DNA of 42,150 nucleotides from Thermoleophilia bacterium (GTDB taxonomy: Bacteria; Actinomycetota; Thermoleophilia; Miltoncostaeales; Miltoncostaeaceae): assembly GCA_020848615.1 (NCBI GenBank), contig JADLHW010000007.1:1-42150 (forward strand), written 5' to 3'. Made by a program: the position numbers and the translations under genes. This document shows, in pieces, positions 1 through 8,491 of the stretch. How positions within the stretch are numbered: position 1 is the stretch's first letter; every line of letters starts with the position of its first letter. The notes under the pieces were generated by a model, which searched no databases, was not told where the DNA came from, and saw only the letters and a list, made by a program, of their open reading frames with translations.

Positions 1-707
1 ACGAGCAGGCGCCGCAGCCGCTCCGCGCGGGCCGGCGAGAGCGTCCCGGCCAGGGCCGGGGCGTCCTCGGTGGGACCCACCAGGAACCGGTCGACGTCAT
101 CCACGAGGGGTCCCTCGCCGGCGTCCCGGATGGTGGTGAAGCGGCTCCCCTGGGGGATGAACCCGAGGATCCGCGTGCCCCGGGCGCCCTGCGCCCACAC
201 GCCCCAGGGCCGGTCCTGCGGGGGCACGCCGAGGGTCACCCGCAGCCCCGTGAGGCGCGGGCCGTCCAGCAGCACCACGCCCGGGTCCGGAGCCGGGGCG
301 GGCGGGATGCCCGGTGCCGGGCCGGTCCCGGTGGAGGCCGGGGGAGGCGCGCCGCCCGAGATGCCCGCCACGTAGGCGGACACGTCCGCGGCGTTCGCGT
401 CCTTGAGCAGGCCGGCGGGCATCGCGCCGCGTCCGGCGGCGATCACGCCCGCCACGGTGGGGGCGTCCAGGCCGGCGTCCACCAGCCTCGGCCCGATGCC
501 CCCGCCGGCCCCGCCGGTGCCGTGGCACCCGGCGCACGTCCGCTGGAACAGCTCGGCGCCCCGGGCCGTGTCACCGCCCGCGACGTCCCCGGCGGCGGGT
601 GCCGAGGGCTGGAGCGGGTGCAGGCGGGCCAGGCCGTACACCGCCACGGTCACGACGGCGAGCATGCCGATCAGCAGCGGCCAGCTGGGGCGGCCCGCGG
701 TGGACAT
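1..707 (-). CDS. membrane-anchored c-type cytochrome, partial (3' end outside window)
   Basis: The minus strand is open from an ATG at 707 to the window edge, giving about 235 residues and no stop. An N-terminal hydrophobic helix (about residues 10-28) follows a short polar start and probably anchors the protein in the membrane. A haem-attachment motif CAGCH lies at residues 58-62, and Met96 in GRGAMPAG is the likely axial ligand, so residues about 48-115 form one class I cytochrome c domain outside the membrane. A Pro/Ala/Gly-rich linker then leads to a C-terminal domain of at least 90 residues that I do not recognise. A role as an electron carrier to a terminal oxidase is inferred from the family. 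The start is followed at once by the hydrophobic anchor, and GGGAG lies a few bases upstream of the ATG. Confidence 0.85.
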   Translation of the reverse strand, partial: MSTAGRPSWPLLIGMLAVVTVAVYGLARLHPLQPSAPAAGDVAGGDTARGAELFQRTCAGCHGTGGAGGGIGPRLVDAGLDAPTVAGVIAAGRGAMPAGLLKDANAADVSAYVAGISGGAPPPASTGTGPAPGIPPAPAPDPGVVLLDGPRLTGLRVTLGVPPQDRPWGVWAQGARGTRILGFIPQGSRFTTIRDAGEGPLVDDVDRFLVGPTEDAPALAGTLSPARAERLRRLL

Positions 708-775
708 GGCACTCCCGGTGGACGCGGGGCGGGGCGCGCCCATCGTGCAACGGCCGCCGGTGCGGCGGCAAGGGC

Positions 776-2815
776 CTACCCGGCGAGCTCGGCCCGCAGG
801 ACCCCGGGGTCGGTGACCGGCGCGCGGCAGGCGGACCCCACGCACACGTACGCGGCGGGGGCGCCGTCCACCAGCGGGCGGTCCGCCAGCAGCGGCGACG
901 CGGCGACGGCATCGGCGTCGTCCGGCCGGCCGCAGGCGATCACGGTGCCCGGCCCCGCGGTGCGGGCCGCGGCGATGAGGGCGATCGTCGCCGGATGCGC
1001 GGGATCGCCGGCGATCGCGATCTCGCGGCGCTCGTGGGCCAGGTGGTCGGCGGCCACCAGCGCCGTCCCGAACGCATGCGGGAAGCGGAACAGGTCGGTG
1101 CGCACCAGGCGCACCGCGCCCTCGGCGATCTCCAGCAGGCGCCCGTCGCCGGTGAGCCCCGCCAGCCGCAGCAGCACCCACGCGGCCTGGGAGTTGCCGC
1201 CCGGGGTGGGGTGGTCCTCCAGGTCCCGGGTGCGGGCCACCAGCGCCTCGCCGTCGGAGCCCGAGTAGAAGAACCCGCCCTCCCCGTCACCGTCGTGGAA
1301 CAGCGCGATCATCCGGTCCGCGAGATCGCGGGCGGCGATCAGCCACCGGGGCGCGAACGTGGCGGCGTACAGCTGCAGCAGGCCGTGGGCCAGGTCGGCG
1401 TGGTCGTCCAGCTGGCCCAGGTGCCGGGCGGCCCCGTCCTGCAGGGTGCGGTGCAGCCGCCCGTCCACCACCAGCCCGTCCAGCAGGGCCGCGGCGGCCT
1501 CCTCGGCGGCGCGGACGAAGTCCGGGCGCCCGAGGATCACCCCGGCGTCGGCGAACGCGGCGATCGCCAGGCCGTTCCACGACGCGATGACCTTGTCGTC
1601 CCGGGCCGGCGCCTCGCGCCGGGAGCGCGCCGCGTACAACTTGCCCCGGGCGGACGCCAGGAGCGGCTCCGGGTCCTGGCCCAGATCGGCGGCCACGTGC
1701 TCCAGCGGCAGCTCGACGTGGAGGATGTTGCGGCCCTCGAAGTTGCCGGGTGCCGTCACCCCGTACCGCAGGGTCACGGCCCGGGCCTCGTCCTCGGTGA
1801 GCAGGTCGTGGAGGTCCTCGGGGCCCCACACGAAGAACGCCCCCTCGCCCCCCGGGCTGTCGGCGTCCTGGGCCGCGGCGAACGCCCCCTGGGCGCGCAT
1901 CTCGCGCAGCAGGTAGTCGAGGGTCTCCTCCGCCACGCGCCGCCAGTCCGGGTCACCGGTGAGGCGGTGCGCCTGGGCGTACACCCGGGCGAGCAGCGCG
2001 TTGTCGTACAGCATCTTCTCGAAGTGCGGCACCAGCCACACCGCGTCCACCGAGTACCGGTGGAACCCGCCGCCCACCTGGTCGTACACCCCGCCGTCGG
2101 CCATCCGCCGCAGCGTGAGCTCGGCCATCTCCCGCGTGTTCATCTCGTCGGGGTGCCGCTCGGCGCGGCGCAGCATGAACTCCAGGGCGAGCGACGGCGG
2201 GAACTTGGGGGCGCCGCCGAACCCGCCGTTGGCGGGGTCGAACGCCCGGGCCAGGCCGATGACCGCGTCGTCGAGCAGGGCGGGGGAGATCTCCCCGGGG
2301 GCGGTGCGCTTGATCGCCAGGCGGCCGATGCGGTCCACCACGTGCGCGGCCTGCTGATCCACCTCGCCGGGGCGCTTCGCCCAGGCGTCGGCGATGCCGC
2401 GGCACATGTCGGCGAAGCCCGGCAGGCCGCCGCGGGCCGTGGGCGGGAAGTAGGTGCCGGCGTAGAAGGGCCGGCGGTCGGGGGTGAGCCACACCGTCAT
2501 GGGCCAGCCGCCGTGCCCGGCGAGGGCGAGGGTGGCCTGCATGTAGAGGGCGTCCACATCGGGCCGCTCCTCGCGGTCCACCTTCACGCACACGAACAGC
2601 TCGTTCATGACGGCCGCGGTCGCCGGGTCCTCGAACGACTCGTGGGCCATCACGTGGCACCAATGGCACGATGAGTACCCGATGCTCAACAGCACGGGCC
2701 GGCCGGTCGCCCGGGCGGCGTCGAAGGCCTCGTCCCCCCACGGGAACCAGTCCACCGGGTTCCCGGCGTGCTGCCGCAGGTAGAGGCTGCTCTCGTGGGC
2801 GAGGCGGTTCGCCAT
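776..2815 (-). CDS. thioredoxin-domain protein of the YyaL/SSP411 (DUF255) family
   Basis: This 679-aa protein starts with the family signature [10 protein letters not shown]...NPVDWFPWG, followed by a thioredoxin-like fold whose active-site motif is C50-H-W-C53-H. The rest (about residues 170-679) reads as the alpha/alpha-barrel part of the family, resembling N-acylglucosamine epimerase/cellobiose epimerase folds. Length is normal for the family (about 650-700). The family is widespread but its reaction is not established. I chose the ATG at 2815 because the conserved N-terminus begins there; an in-frame ATG 13 codons upstream adds only unrelated sequence. A TACGTT box ends 8 nt before this ATG, suggesting a leaderless mRNA. 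The gene is divergent from the J-domain gene across 77 bp. Confidence 0.92.
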   Translation of the reverse strand: MANRLAHESSLYLRQHAGNPVDWFPWGDEAFDAARATGRPVLLSIGYSSCHWCHVMAHESFEDPATAAVMNELFVCVKVDREERPDVDALYMQATLALAGHGGWPMTVWLTPDRRPFYAGTYFPPTARGGLPGFADMCRGIADAWAKRPGEVDQQAAHVVDRIGRLAIKRTAPGEISPALLDDAVIGLARAFDPANGGFGGAPKFPPSLALEFMLRRAERHPDEMNTREMAELTLRRMADGGVYDQVGGGFHRYSVDAVWLVPHFEKMLYDNALLARVYAQAHRLTGDPDWRRVAEETLDYLLREMRAQGAFAAAQDADSPGGEGAFFVWGPEDLHDLLTEDEARAVTLRYGVTAPGNFEGRNILHVELPLEHVAADLGQDPEPLLASARGKLYAARSRREAPARDDKVIASWNGLAIAAFADAGVILGRPDFVRAAEEAAAALLDGLVVDGRLHRTLQDGAARHLGQLDDHADLAHGLLQLYAATFAPRWLIAARDLADRMIALFHDGDGEGGFFYSGSDGEALVARTRDLEDHPTPGGNSQAAWVLLRLAGLTGDGRLLEIAEGAVRLVRTDLFRFPHAFGTALVAADHLAHERREIAIAGDPAHPATIALIAAARTAGPGTVIACGRPDDADAVAASPLLADRPLVDGAPAAYVCVGSACRAPVTDPGVLRAELAG

Positions 2816-2892
2816 CCACGGACAACGTACCCGCGGCGGCGCCGGTCCGCCCATCCGCCCCGTCCGCGCCGATGGCGCTACCCTGCGCAGTC
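2816..2892. promoter_or_regulatory. divergent promoter region between the YyaL-type and J-domain genes
   Basis: On the minus strand TACGTT (complement of 2824-2829) lies 8 nt before the ATG at 2815. On the plus strand TACCCT (2879-2884) lies 8 nt before the GTG at 2893. Both fit a -10 box placed so that transcription starts at or next to the start codon. No ribosome-binding site is visible for either gene. I see no convincing -35 hexamers. Confidence 0.5.
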
Positions 2893-3957
2893 GTGATCGA
2901 CGACCTCATCGCATCGGCCGGGCCGGTCCCGGCGCGTGCCCCGGGGGCCCGGTGGCACCAGGTGGCGCTGCTCGCCACCGCCGCGGCCCTGGGCGCGAAC
3001 GGGCGGGTCCGGTCCGACCTGGCCGGGGTGCTGCAGTCCCTGGACCGCCCGGAGGCCGCCGCCCAGGCCGCCGCCGACGCCGGCGACCAGCCGTGGGCCC
3101 ATTGGTGGGCGACGCTCGCGATGGGCCAGCGCACGGGCGAGCTGGCGATGCGCGCGGTGCGGGAGGCCCTGGCCCACGCGCGCCTCGACGGGCCGGACGG
3201 CCGGGACGTCCAGCGGCGCCTCGGGGACCTGCGGGACGAGCTGGACGCGCTGTCCGGCCGCGACGCCGGGCACGCGCGGTTCTCCCTGCAGGGCGTCACC
3301 CAGGGGAACCCGCGCCGCGCGCTGCTGGTGGGGCGCTCGTCGGCGACGTTCCTCGTGGAGCCGACCTGGGAGGCGATGCGCCTCGTGCGGCTGGGGCCGT
3401 CGGAGGGGCCCACCGGCGGGAACCGCGCGCACCTGAACCTGGGGGAGATCATCCAGTCGGTGCGCCGCGGGGAACGCGGCGCCGACCGGCCCCTGCCGCC
3501 CGACCAGGCGGAGGCCCTGGGGGCCGATGCCCTGCTCGCCGGCCTGCGCGAGGACCGGGGCGTGCGGGACCGGCGCCTGCTGGGCCTCGCGGACGAGGTG
3601 CGGGAGGAGCGCGAGCGGCTCGCCGCCGAACGCGCCCAGCTGCAGAAGGAGAAGTCCACGCTCGCGGCCGTGCTGCGGCAGGCGCAGGCCATCCGGGCCG
3701 AGGGCGCCGCGGCCGTCGCGTCCCGGGTGCCGGCCACCCGTGAGGACGCCGCCGCCCTGCTGGAGCTGTCGCCCCAGGCGACACCCGCCGAGGTGGAGCG
3801 GGCGTTCCGCGCCCAGATCGTGCGCTGCCACCCGGACCGCGTCGCGGACATGCATCCCACGATCCGCGGCCACGCGGAGGGACTGACGGTGGCGCTGAAC
3901 GCGGCCCGCGACCTGCTGCTGGGGAACGGGGTTTCCCGGGGGAGGCCCGCGGGGTAG
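2893..3957 (+). CDS. protein with C-terminal J-domain
   Basis: A 354-aa protein if read from GTG 2893; an in-frame ATG at 2872 would add seven residues, but the TACCCT box at 2879-2884 lies between the two and favours the GTG. The C-terminal 60 or so residues form a J-domain: the diagnostic HPD is at residues 313-315 (CHPDR), within helices starting at AALLELS and ending near ARDLLLG, so it could stimulate a DnaK ATPase. Before it, about residues 235-275 are a charged Arg/Glu/Gln-rich stretch likely to be a coiled coil. The N-terminal 230 residues are Ala/Arg-rich and not recognised; there is no Gly/Phe region or zinc centre, so it is not a classical DnaJ. The menA-like gene follows 40 bp downstream. 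Confidence 0.75.
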   Translation: MIDDLIASAGPVPARAPGARWHQVALLATAAALGANGRVRSDLAGVLQSLDRPEAAAQAAADAGDQPWAHWWATLAMGQRTGELAMRAVREALAHARLDGPDGRDVQRRLGDLRDELDALSGRDAGHARFSLQGVTQGNPRRALLVGRSSATFLVEPTWEAMRLVRLGPSEGPTGGNRAHLNLGEIIQSVRRGERGADRPLPPDQAEALGADALLAGLREDRGVRDRRLLGLADEVREERERLAAERAQLQKEKSTLAAVLRQAQAIRAEGAAAVASRVPATREDAAALLELSPQATPAEVERAFRAQIVRCHPDRVADMHPTIRGHAEGLTVALNAARDLLLGNGVSRGRPAG

Positions 3958-3997
3958 GTTCGGCGGGCGGACCGACATCCACGGAAGGCCCACGACC

Positions 3998-4936
3998 GTG
4001 ACCCACACCGCCGCCGCACCGCACTCCACGCACCCGTCGCGCCCGTCGCTGTACTGGCGCGCCACCCGGCCGCTGTACCTGCCCACCTCCGGCATCCCGG
4101 CCCTCGCGGGCGCCGCGGTGGCGGTGGGAGCCCCGGATGCGAACTGGTGGTTCGCCGCGCTGGCGGTGGTGGCCGTGGTGCTCGTGCACTGCGGGGTGAA
4201 CGTCACCAACGACGTGGAGGACTACGCGCGGGGCGTGGACACCGCGGACAAGATGGACAACTCCCGCGTGTTCACCACGGGCCTGCTCGGCGTCGCGGAG
4301 GGCCGGGCCCTGGCGTGGGGGTACTTCGGCCTCGGGGCCCTGCTGGGCCTCGTGATCGTGGTGGTGCAGGGCCCGGCGCTGCTGGTGGTGGGGATCCTCG
4401 GGATCCTCGGCGGCTGGCTCTACACCGGCGGCCCGCGCCCCTACAAGTACGTGGGCCTGGGCGACCCGCTGATCGTGCTGCTCATGGGGCCCATGATCAC
4501 CCTGGGCGCATACACCGCCGTCACCGGCGACGGGTTCGACTGGACCGCCGCCGCCGTGGGCCTGGTACCCGGGTTCCTCATCGCGGCCGTGCTGCAGGGC
4601 AACAACCTCTCCGACATCGCCGAGGACGGCGCCGCCGGCGTCCGCACCCTCGCGGTGCGGGCCGGCTTCGACGGCGCGCGGGTGCTGTACCTGGTGAGCC
4701 TGGCCGCGGCGTTCGCGGTGCTGCCCATCATCTGGCTCGCGACCCACCTGGGCCCGGCGGTGCTCATCCCGCTCGTGACGCTTCCCATGGCCTGGTCACG
4801 CGTCCGCCAGGCGCTCGCCGGCACCGGCCCGGCCGACGCGAGCCTGCGGAGCCTCGCCCCGCTCACCGCCCAGCTGCACCTGCTCACCACCACCCTGCTG
4901 GTCTGCGCCATCACCCTGGACCGGGCGTTGTCCTAG
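3998..4936 (+). CDS. menA: UbiA-family prenyltransferase, probably MenA-type (menaquinone synthesis)
   Basis: A 312-aa integral membrane protein with about eight hydrophobic segments. The first Asp-rich motif of the UbiA family is at residues 71-81 (N-D-V-E-D-Y-A-R-G-V-D) and the second is the NLSDIAED segment near residue 205, binding the Mg2+-prenyl diphosphate. The segment YTGGPRPYKYVGLGD is typical of MenA, which attaches a polyprenyl chain to 1,4-dihydroxy-2-naphthoate. Other UbiA enzymes (for example in haem A or aromatic-lipid synthesis) cannot be excluded from sequence alone. The start is GTG with GGAAGG about 10 nt upstream. TAGGTT, overlapping the stop codon of the preceding gene (3955-3960), could be a -10 box. 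Confidence 0.8.
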   Translation: MTHTAAAPHSTHPSRPSLYWRATRPLYLPTSGIPALAGAAVAVGAPDANWWFAALAVVAVVLVHCGVNVTNDVEDYARGVDTADKMDNSRVFTTGLLGVAEGRALAWGYFGLGALLGLVIVVVQGPALLVVGILGILGGWLYTGGPRPYKYVGLGDPLIVLLMGPMITLGAYTAVTGDGFDWTAAAVGLVPGFLIAAVLQGNNLSDIAEDGAAGVRTLAVRAGFDGARVLYLVSLAAAFAVLPIIWLATHLGPAVLIPLVTLPMAWSRVRQALAGTGPADASLRSLAPLTAQLHLLTTTLLVCAITLDRALS

Positions 4937-4962
4937 TCGCGATGCTCATGGCCGGTCGCTCT

Positions 4963-5004
4963 TCATCGCCTGGTCGACTCGCGTGAGCGTGCCGTAGGCG
5001 CGCG
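4963..5004. repeat. 42-nt dispersed repeat, copy 1
   Basis: This stretch, 27 nt after the menA-like stop codon, matches 15877-15918 at 40 of 42 positions in the same orientation. Read on the minus strand, both copies encode the same peptide AYGTLTRVDQAM and both differences are synonymous in that frame, which hints at decayed coding sequence rather than a structured site. Apart from this repeat, the 268-bp interval 4937-5204 holds no gene I can support; it ends at the stop of the tocopherol-cyclase-like gene. Confidence 0.6.
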
Positions 5005-5204
5005 TTCGGGGCCGTTGGCCCCAGGAACCACCGCCCGCGCCTGCCCGGATCCGACCCCAGGTCGCCGTCCATGGCTCCCGGCATCTGGCCCTCGCCGTCC
5101 ACAGGGGGCTGCCTCGAGCCCGCCGGGGCCGGCGTCCTCGCCGGTACCGGGCGTTGCCTCTCGTGGGTCGACTCGCCAGGGGGATGCGGTTCGGGATTGC
5201 CGCA

Positions 5205-6122
5205 TCAGGTCGCCGGCGACGTGCCGGCCTCCAGGCCCGCGGGGGTGATCTCCCGGTCGGCGACCAAGCGCCGGCCCCGCCACAGCCGCACTCGCATGGT
5301 GCCCCGCGCGAACTGATCGACGTGGGTCACCGCGCCGCCCGGCGTCCTCGGCGGAACCGGCAACCGCAGGGCCGGTCCGGGCCCCGCCCAGGCCTCGATC
5401 TCCAGCCGGTGCGCGGCGTCGCGGCCCCGCACGTGCCATGTCCCGGCGCCCAGCCGGGTCCGCACCACCGCGAGTGGCAGGGCCAGCTGCACCACGCGCC
5501 CGTCCACGGCCACGACGACGGTGGTGGCGTGCAGGCGCGCCGGCCCGAGCCGCACCTCGCCGCCGGCGAAGGCGGCGGTCACCTCGTCGTCGTGCGCCTC
5601 GCCCCACCACCAGCGCTCCGGGAACCCCGGCCCCCAGTTCTTCTCGGCGTAGGCGGTCCCGGTGAACGTCTCGGCATGCCCGCCCAGGGTGAGCGTGCCC
5701 GCCGCCCGGCCGCCCAGCACGTGGGGGTGCCAGTACTGGGAGAGCCCGGGCACCATGCCGCCCAGGCCGAGGCCGCTCAGCCGGCGCGGCCACCCGGCGC
5801 CGGTGATCACCGCGTCCAGGCGCTCCGCGGGACCCAGGTCCACCAGCACGCGGCCACCGTCCGCGCGCAGCAGCCCGCCGGCGTCCACGCCCAGCCCGTG
5901 CCGGTCGAGCCGCGCGGGCCCGCCGGTGCGCCAGCTGACGCCCCCCGGTGACGCCGCCAGCGCCACCAGGGCGGTGTCGCCGGTGACCCCGCCCAGGGCG
6001 ACCACCACCCGGCCGGCGTCGGTCACCAGCCGCCAGTAGTAGCCCTCCATGCCCACGCCGTGGGCGCCGCGCGGGTCGTGCCAGGGCAGGTCGGCGCCGT
6101 GGCGGCGCCACCACCCCGTCAC
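5205..6122 (-). CDS. tocopherol-cyclase-like protein
   Basis: A 305-aa soluble protein with the tocopherol cyclase family hallmarks: GVGMEGYYWR near the N-terminus, SQYWHPHVLGG in the middle and YAEKNWG..FPERWWWGEA about two-thirds along. In plants and cyanobacteria the family closes the chromanol ring; bacterial relatives in non-phototrophs have no assigned substrate. I chose GTG 6122 because its last bases overlap the TGA of the glycosyltransferase upstream (GTGA, 4-nt overlap), the usual sign of translational coupling; an ATG at 6152 would extend it by ten residues into that gene. Its operon partner is an HpnB-like glycosyltransferase, and a quinone prenyltransferase lies on its other side, so a role on an isoprenoid or polyketide-derived lipid is a reasonable inference. 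Confidence 0.75.
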   Translation of the reverse strand: MTGWWRRHGADLPWHDPRGAHGVGMEGYYWRLVTDAGRVVVALGGVTGDTALVALAASPGGVSWRTGGPARLDRHGLGVDAGGLLRADGGRVLVDLGPAERLDAVITGAGWPRRLSGLGLGGMVPGLSQYWHPHVLGGRAAGTLTLGGHAETFTGTAYAEKNWGPGFPERWWWGEAHDDEVTAAFAGGEVRLGPARLHATTVVVAVDGRVVQLALPLAVVRTRLGAGTWHVRGRDAAHRLEIEAWAGPGPALRLPVPPRTPGGAVTHVDQFARGTMRVRLWRGRRLVADREITPAGLEAGTSPAT

Positions 6123-7240
6123 CGGGCCGCCGGGTAGCGCCGGCCGCGCCACACCGCCCCCCGGCCCGTGAGGCGGTCCACCGCGCCCTGCACCGCGGCG
6201 GCCGACAGCACGAGCATCCCCACCGGCAGGGTCGCCGCATCACGAACGGGGGTCGGCACCGCGGGCGCCGCCATCCGCTGCAGCCCCGCCTGCGCGCCGA
6301 TGCCCAGCAGGCCCCAGCGCAGCATCGCGCCGCGGCGGCGGGTCGCCCCGCGGGCGGCGGCCACCCACGGCGCGAGCGTCATCAGCGTCACCAGCGCCGC
6401 GCCGGCGAGCGCCTTCCCCGGTCCCCCCGGATGCGCGAAGGACGCGTTCTTGCGCCAGCCCCGCCACAGCTCCCGGGCCCCGTGGTACATCCGCAACGAC
6501 ACCAGCCCGTGTCCCAGGGCGGGCACCAGCAGCCCTCCCGCGCACTTGACCCGCAGCGCGAGGGCGACGTCGTCGACCATGTGCCCCGCCTGGCCGCGGT
6601 GCCCGCCGACCCGCCCGTACAGGCCGCGCTCGATGAGGATGAAGCCACCGGCGGCGATCGCGACGGGCGACCGGGGATGCCGCGCCAGCGGCCCCGGCGC
6701 CACGAACGTCCCGATCGCGACCACCGCCGCGGGCAGCACCCACCGCTCCACCCGCGTCCCGGTGCGCACCCGCGGCACCAGCGTCGCCCCGCCGCGGCCC
6801 TCACGGCGCGCCAGCCCCAGCGTCCTGGCGACGGCATCCGGGGCGTGCACGACGTCGGCGTCGCTGAACAGCAGCCACTCCGCGTCACCGGCCTCCCGCA
6901 CCCCGCGCCAGCACGCCCACGGCTTGCCCACCCACCCCGCGGGCAGCGGCCCGGCGGGCACGACGCGCAGCCGGGGGTCGCCCCGCCCGGCGGCGCGGGC
7001 GGCCTCCGCGGTGCCGTCGGTGGACCCGTCGTCCACCAGCACGACCCCGCGCAGCGGCGGACGCTGGGCGAGCAGCGAGGCCACGCACGCCCCCACCCCG
7101 CGCGCCTCGTCGCGTGCGGGCACCACCGCCACGACGGGCAGCGGGTCGTCCGCGGCGGGGAGCGCATCCGCGGCGTCGGGCACCGCGTGCCGCTCGTATG
7201 CCGCCAGGGCGAGCGCCCCGCCCCACAGCCCGGCGGCCAT
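6119..7240 (-). CDS. family 2 glycosyltransferase, HpnB-like
   Basis: About 373 aa. After one N-terminal hydrophobic helix comes a GT-A fold: VVAVVPARDEA, then VLVDDGSTDGT (residues about 67-77), PLPAGWVGKPWAC and the metal-binding FSDADVVHA. Downstream, AAGGFILIE and MVDDVALALRVK match the acceptor-side motifs of hopanoid-associated HpnB and carotenoid glycosyltransferases. Two or three hydrophobic segments close the protein, so it is probably membrane-bound and faces the cytoplasm. The start is uncertain: ATG 7240 is the first canonical codon that does not run deep into the upstream gene, but no good ribosome-binding site precedes it. The 3' end overlaps the tocopherol-cyclase-like gene by 4 nt. 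The lipid acceptor is not identifiable from sequence. Confidence 0.82.
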   Translation of the reverse strand: MAAGLWGGALALAAYERHAVPDAADALPAADDPLPVVAVVPARDEARGVGACVASLLAQRPPLRGVVLVDDGSTDGTAEAARAAGRGDPRLRVVPAGPLPAGWVGKPWACWRGVREAGDAEWLLFSDADVVHAPDAVARTLGLARREGRGGATLVPRVRTGTRVERWVLPAAVVAIGTFVAPGPLARHPRSPVAIAAGGFILIERGLYGRVGGHRGQAGHMVDDVALALRVKCAGGLLVPALGHGLVSLRMYHGARELWRGWRKNASFAHPGGPGKALAGAALVTLMTLAPWVAAARGATRRRGAMLRWGLLGIGAQAGLQRMAAPAVPTPVRDAATLPVGMLVLSAAAVQGAVDRLTGRGAVWRGRRYPAAR

Positions 7241-7263
7241 CCGCGCCAGGGCCGTCGTGAGGC

Positions 7264-7512
7264 TCAGTCCTCCCAGTCGTCCTCCACGGCGATGCTCGCG
7301 TACGCCCGCCATTCCCTGACGATCAGCCGGACGGTGCGGGCGCGGATGTGCGGGTGGGTGCCGCCCAACAGGGCCACGGCCAGGTCGTCGCCGCCCCTGG
7401 CGGGCGGGGTCACCAGCTCGTTGAGCACCGCCCACACCTCGTCCTCCCCGAGTTTGGGGCGCTCGGCCAGGATGTACTCGGCGGCCTCGCCCAGGTCCAG
7501 GTCGTCGCTCAT
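7264..7512 (-). CDS. conserved-looking small acidic protein of unknown function
   Basis: An 82-aa protein with an acidic start (MSDDLDLGEAAEYIL) and acidic end (VEDDWED), predicted mostly helical, with no signal peptide, membrane segment or cysteine. I do not recognise it. A CATACT box (complement) ends 7 nt before the ATG, consistent with a leaderless transcript. It is the first gene of a minus-strand group continuing into the glycosyltransferase and tocopherol-cyclase-like genes, and is divergent from the small gene at 7593 across 80 bp. That spacer contains ACGGGCCC three times (7526, 7561, 7583). Confidence 0.6.
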   Translation of the reverse strand: MSDDLDLGEAAEYILAERPKLGEDEVWAVLNELVTPPARGGDDLAVALLGGTHPHIRARTVRLIVREWRAYASIAVEDDWED

Positions 7513-7592
7513 CGGCCCGAGTATGACGGGCCCCGCGGGAAGTTCCTCCCGACCCTCAAGACGGGCCCCCGGACGGCCGACAACGGGCCCGG

Positions 7593-7850
7593 ATGAACGA
7601 CGCCCCTGACGACCCGATGACGCCCCGCGCGTGCGGCTGCCTCGCTCGCGTGCTGGACGTCCTCGACCACCACACAGAGGCCCCGCTCCGGGTCCGCGGC
7701 CACGCGTCCAGCTGGACGCACGAGGTGTTCGAGGTGCAAGAGGAGTTCGAGCTCGGCCCCAGCGGCCGGAGGTACCTGCTGTCGGTCGCCGCCACGGCGC
7801 GCGACGCGCTGCTGGTGCCCCTGCGGTCGACGGCCGTGGAGGAACGATGA
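7593..7850 (+). CDS. hypothetical protein, 85 aa
   Basis: A small soluble protein with no recognised domain. After a variable start the segment from CLARVLDVLDHH to the C-terminus alternates hydrophobic and charged residues and looks like a compact alpha/beta unit. The stop codon overlaps the ATG of the next gene (ATGA, 7847-7850), which supports both reading frames. An in-frame ATG at 7617 is an alternative start. Its function is unknown. Confidence 0.5.
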   Translation: MNDAPDDPMTPRACGCLARVLDVLDHHTEAPLRVRGHASSWTHEVFEVQEEFELGPSGRRYLLSVAATARDALLVPLRSTAVEER

Positions 7851-8125
7851 GCCCGCCAAGCAGAAGCGTGTTGCCCAGCGGAACGCCGACGGTCGAGGAC
7901 ATCCAGCGGCACTGCCACCGGGTGCGCTCCGCCGGCTCCCCGAACGCCAAGGCGCGGTCCGCCCTGGTGAACGACTACCGGCGCCTCTGCGCGCTGCTGT
8001 CGGTCCCGCCGGAGGAGACCCCCACCAACCTCGACCTGCAGAAGGCGTCCGCCGCCCTGCTGCGGGTCGCCGCGGCCCTCGAGGCCGCCGCCACGCGGGC
8101 TCTCGGGCCCCGTCGGCGCCCCTGA
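7847..8125 (+). CDS. hypothetical protein, 92 aa, translationally coupled to the preceding gene
   Basis: The start overlaps the previous stop by 4 nt (ATGA), with GGAGGAAC just upstream. The product is helical and basic, with [33 protein letters not shown] and a C-terminal Ala-rich amphipathic helix. It has no membrane segment and no family I recognise. It ends about 50 bp before the rpmG promoter. Confidence 0.55.
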   Translation: MSPPSRSVLPSGTPTVEDIQRHCHRVRSAGSPNAKARSALVNDYRRLCALLSVPPEETPTNLDLQKASAALLRVAAALEAAATRALGPRRRP

Positions 8126-8176
8126 CATCCGGCCACCGCCGCGGCCCGGTCTTCCAGATCGGGCCCGGCCGTGTGG

Positions 8177-8182
8177 TAGCGT
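8177..8182 (+). promoter_or_regulatory. candidate -10 box (TAGCGT) for rpmG/tRNA-Trp/secE
   Basis: TAGCGT is preceded by TGG, resembling an extended -10 element, and lies 35 nt before the GTG of rpmG. The upstream interval 8126-8176 contains no gene, so this is the likely start of the superoperon transcript. No convincing -35 box is visible. Confidence 0.4.
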
Positions 8183-8216
8183 CCCCGGTCCTTGCCGTCG
8201 AGCGAAAGGCTGGTCC

Positions 8217-8378
8217 GTGGCTCCGGGACAACGCCTTGCGATCACTCTTGCCTGCCAGGAGTGCAAACGTCGCAACTATCAGACGAACAAGTCCAGGCGG
8301 AACACCCCGGACCGGATCGAGCTGAAGAAGTACTGCCGGTGGTGCGGACGCCACACGGCGCATCGGGAGACGCGCTAA
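8217..8378 (+). CDS. rpmG: 50S ribosomal protein L33, zinc-binding type
   Basis: A 53-aa protein, full length for L33. It carries two CxxC pairs (C13-x2-C16 and C40-x2-C43) that form the zinc ribbon of the zinc-containing form of L33, plus the basic core ECKRRNYQT and [12 protein letters not shown]. It binds 23S rRNA near the E site. The start is GTG, with a purine-rich AGCGAAAGG about 9 nt upstream. The position directly before tRNA-Trp, secE and nusG is the usual one in many bacteria. The small hairpin at 8381-8396 after the stop may help separate the mRNA from the tRNA. Confidence 0.95.
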   Translation: MAPGQRLAITLACQECKRRNYQTNKSRRNTPDRIELKKYCRWCGRHTAHRETR

Positions 8379-8402
8379 GCCGTCGCCTCGGCGACGCCTC
8401 GT

Positions 8403-8475
8403 AGGGTCGTAGCTCAATTGGTAGAGCACCGGTCTCCAAAACCGGGGGTTGGGGGTTCGAGTCCCTCCGGCCCTG
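8403..8475 (+). tRNA. trnW: tRNA-Trp (anticodon CCA)
   Basis: A 73-nt cloverleaf. The acceptor strand AGGGTCG pairs with CGGCCCT, with one G-T pair, and the discriminator base is G. The D-arm contains AGCTCAATTGGTAGAGC. The anticodon stem ACCGG/CCGGG encloses CT-CCA-AA, giving anticodon CCA for UGG. The T-loop is TTCGAGT. The 3' CCA is not encoded. It lies between rpmG and secE, its usual site. Confidence 0.97.
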
Positions 8476-8491
8476 TCACGAACGTGGACTG

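Noticed and set aside
599-2674. Long + strand frame opposite the YyaL-type gene
   Set aside because: Shadow of the minus-strand gene, which has conserved motifs throughout.
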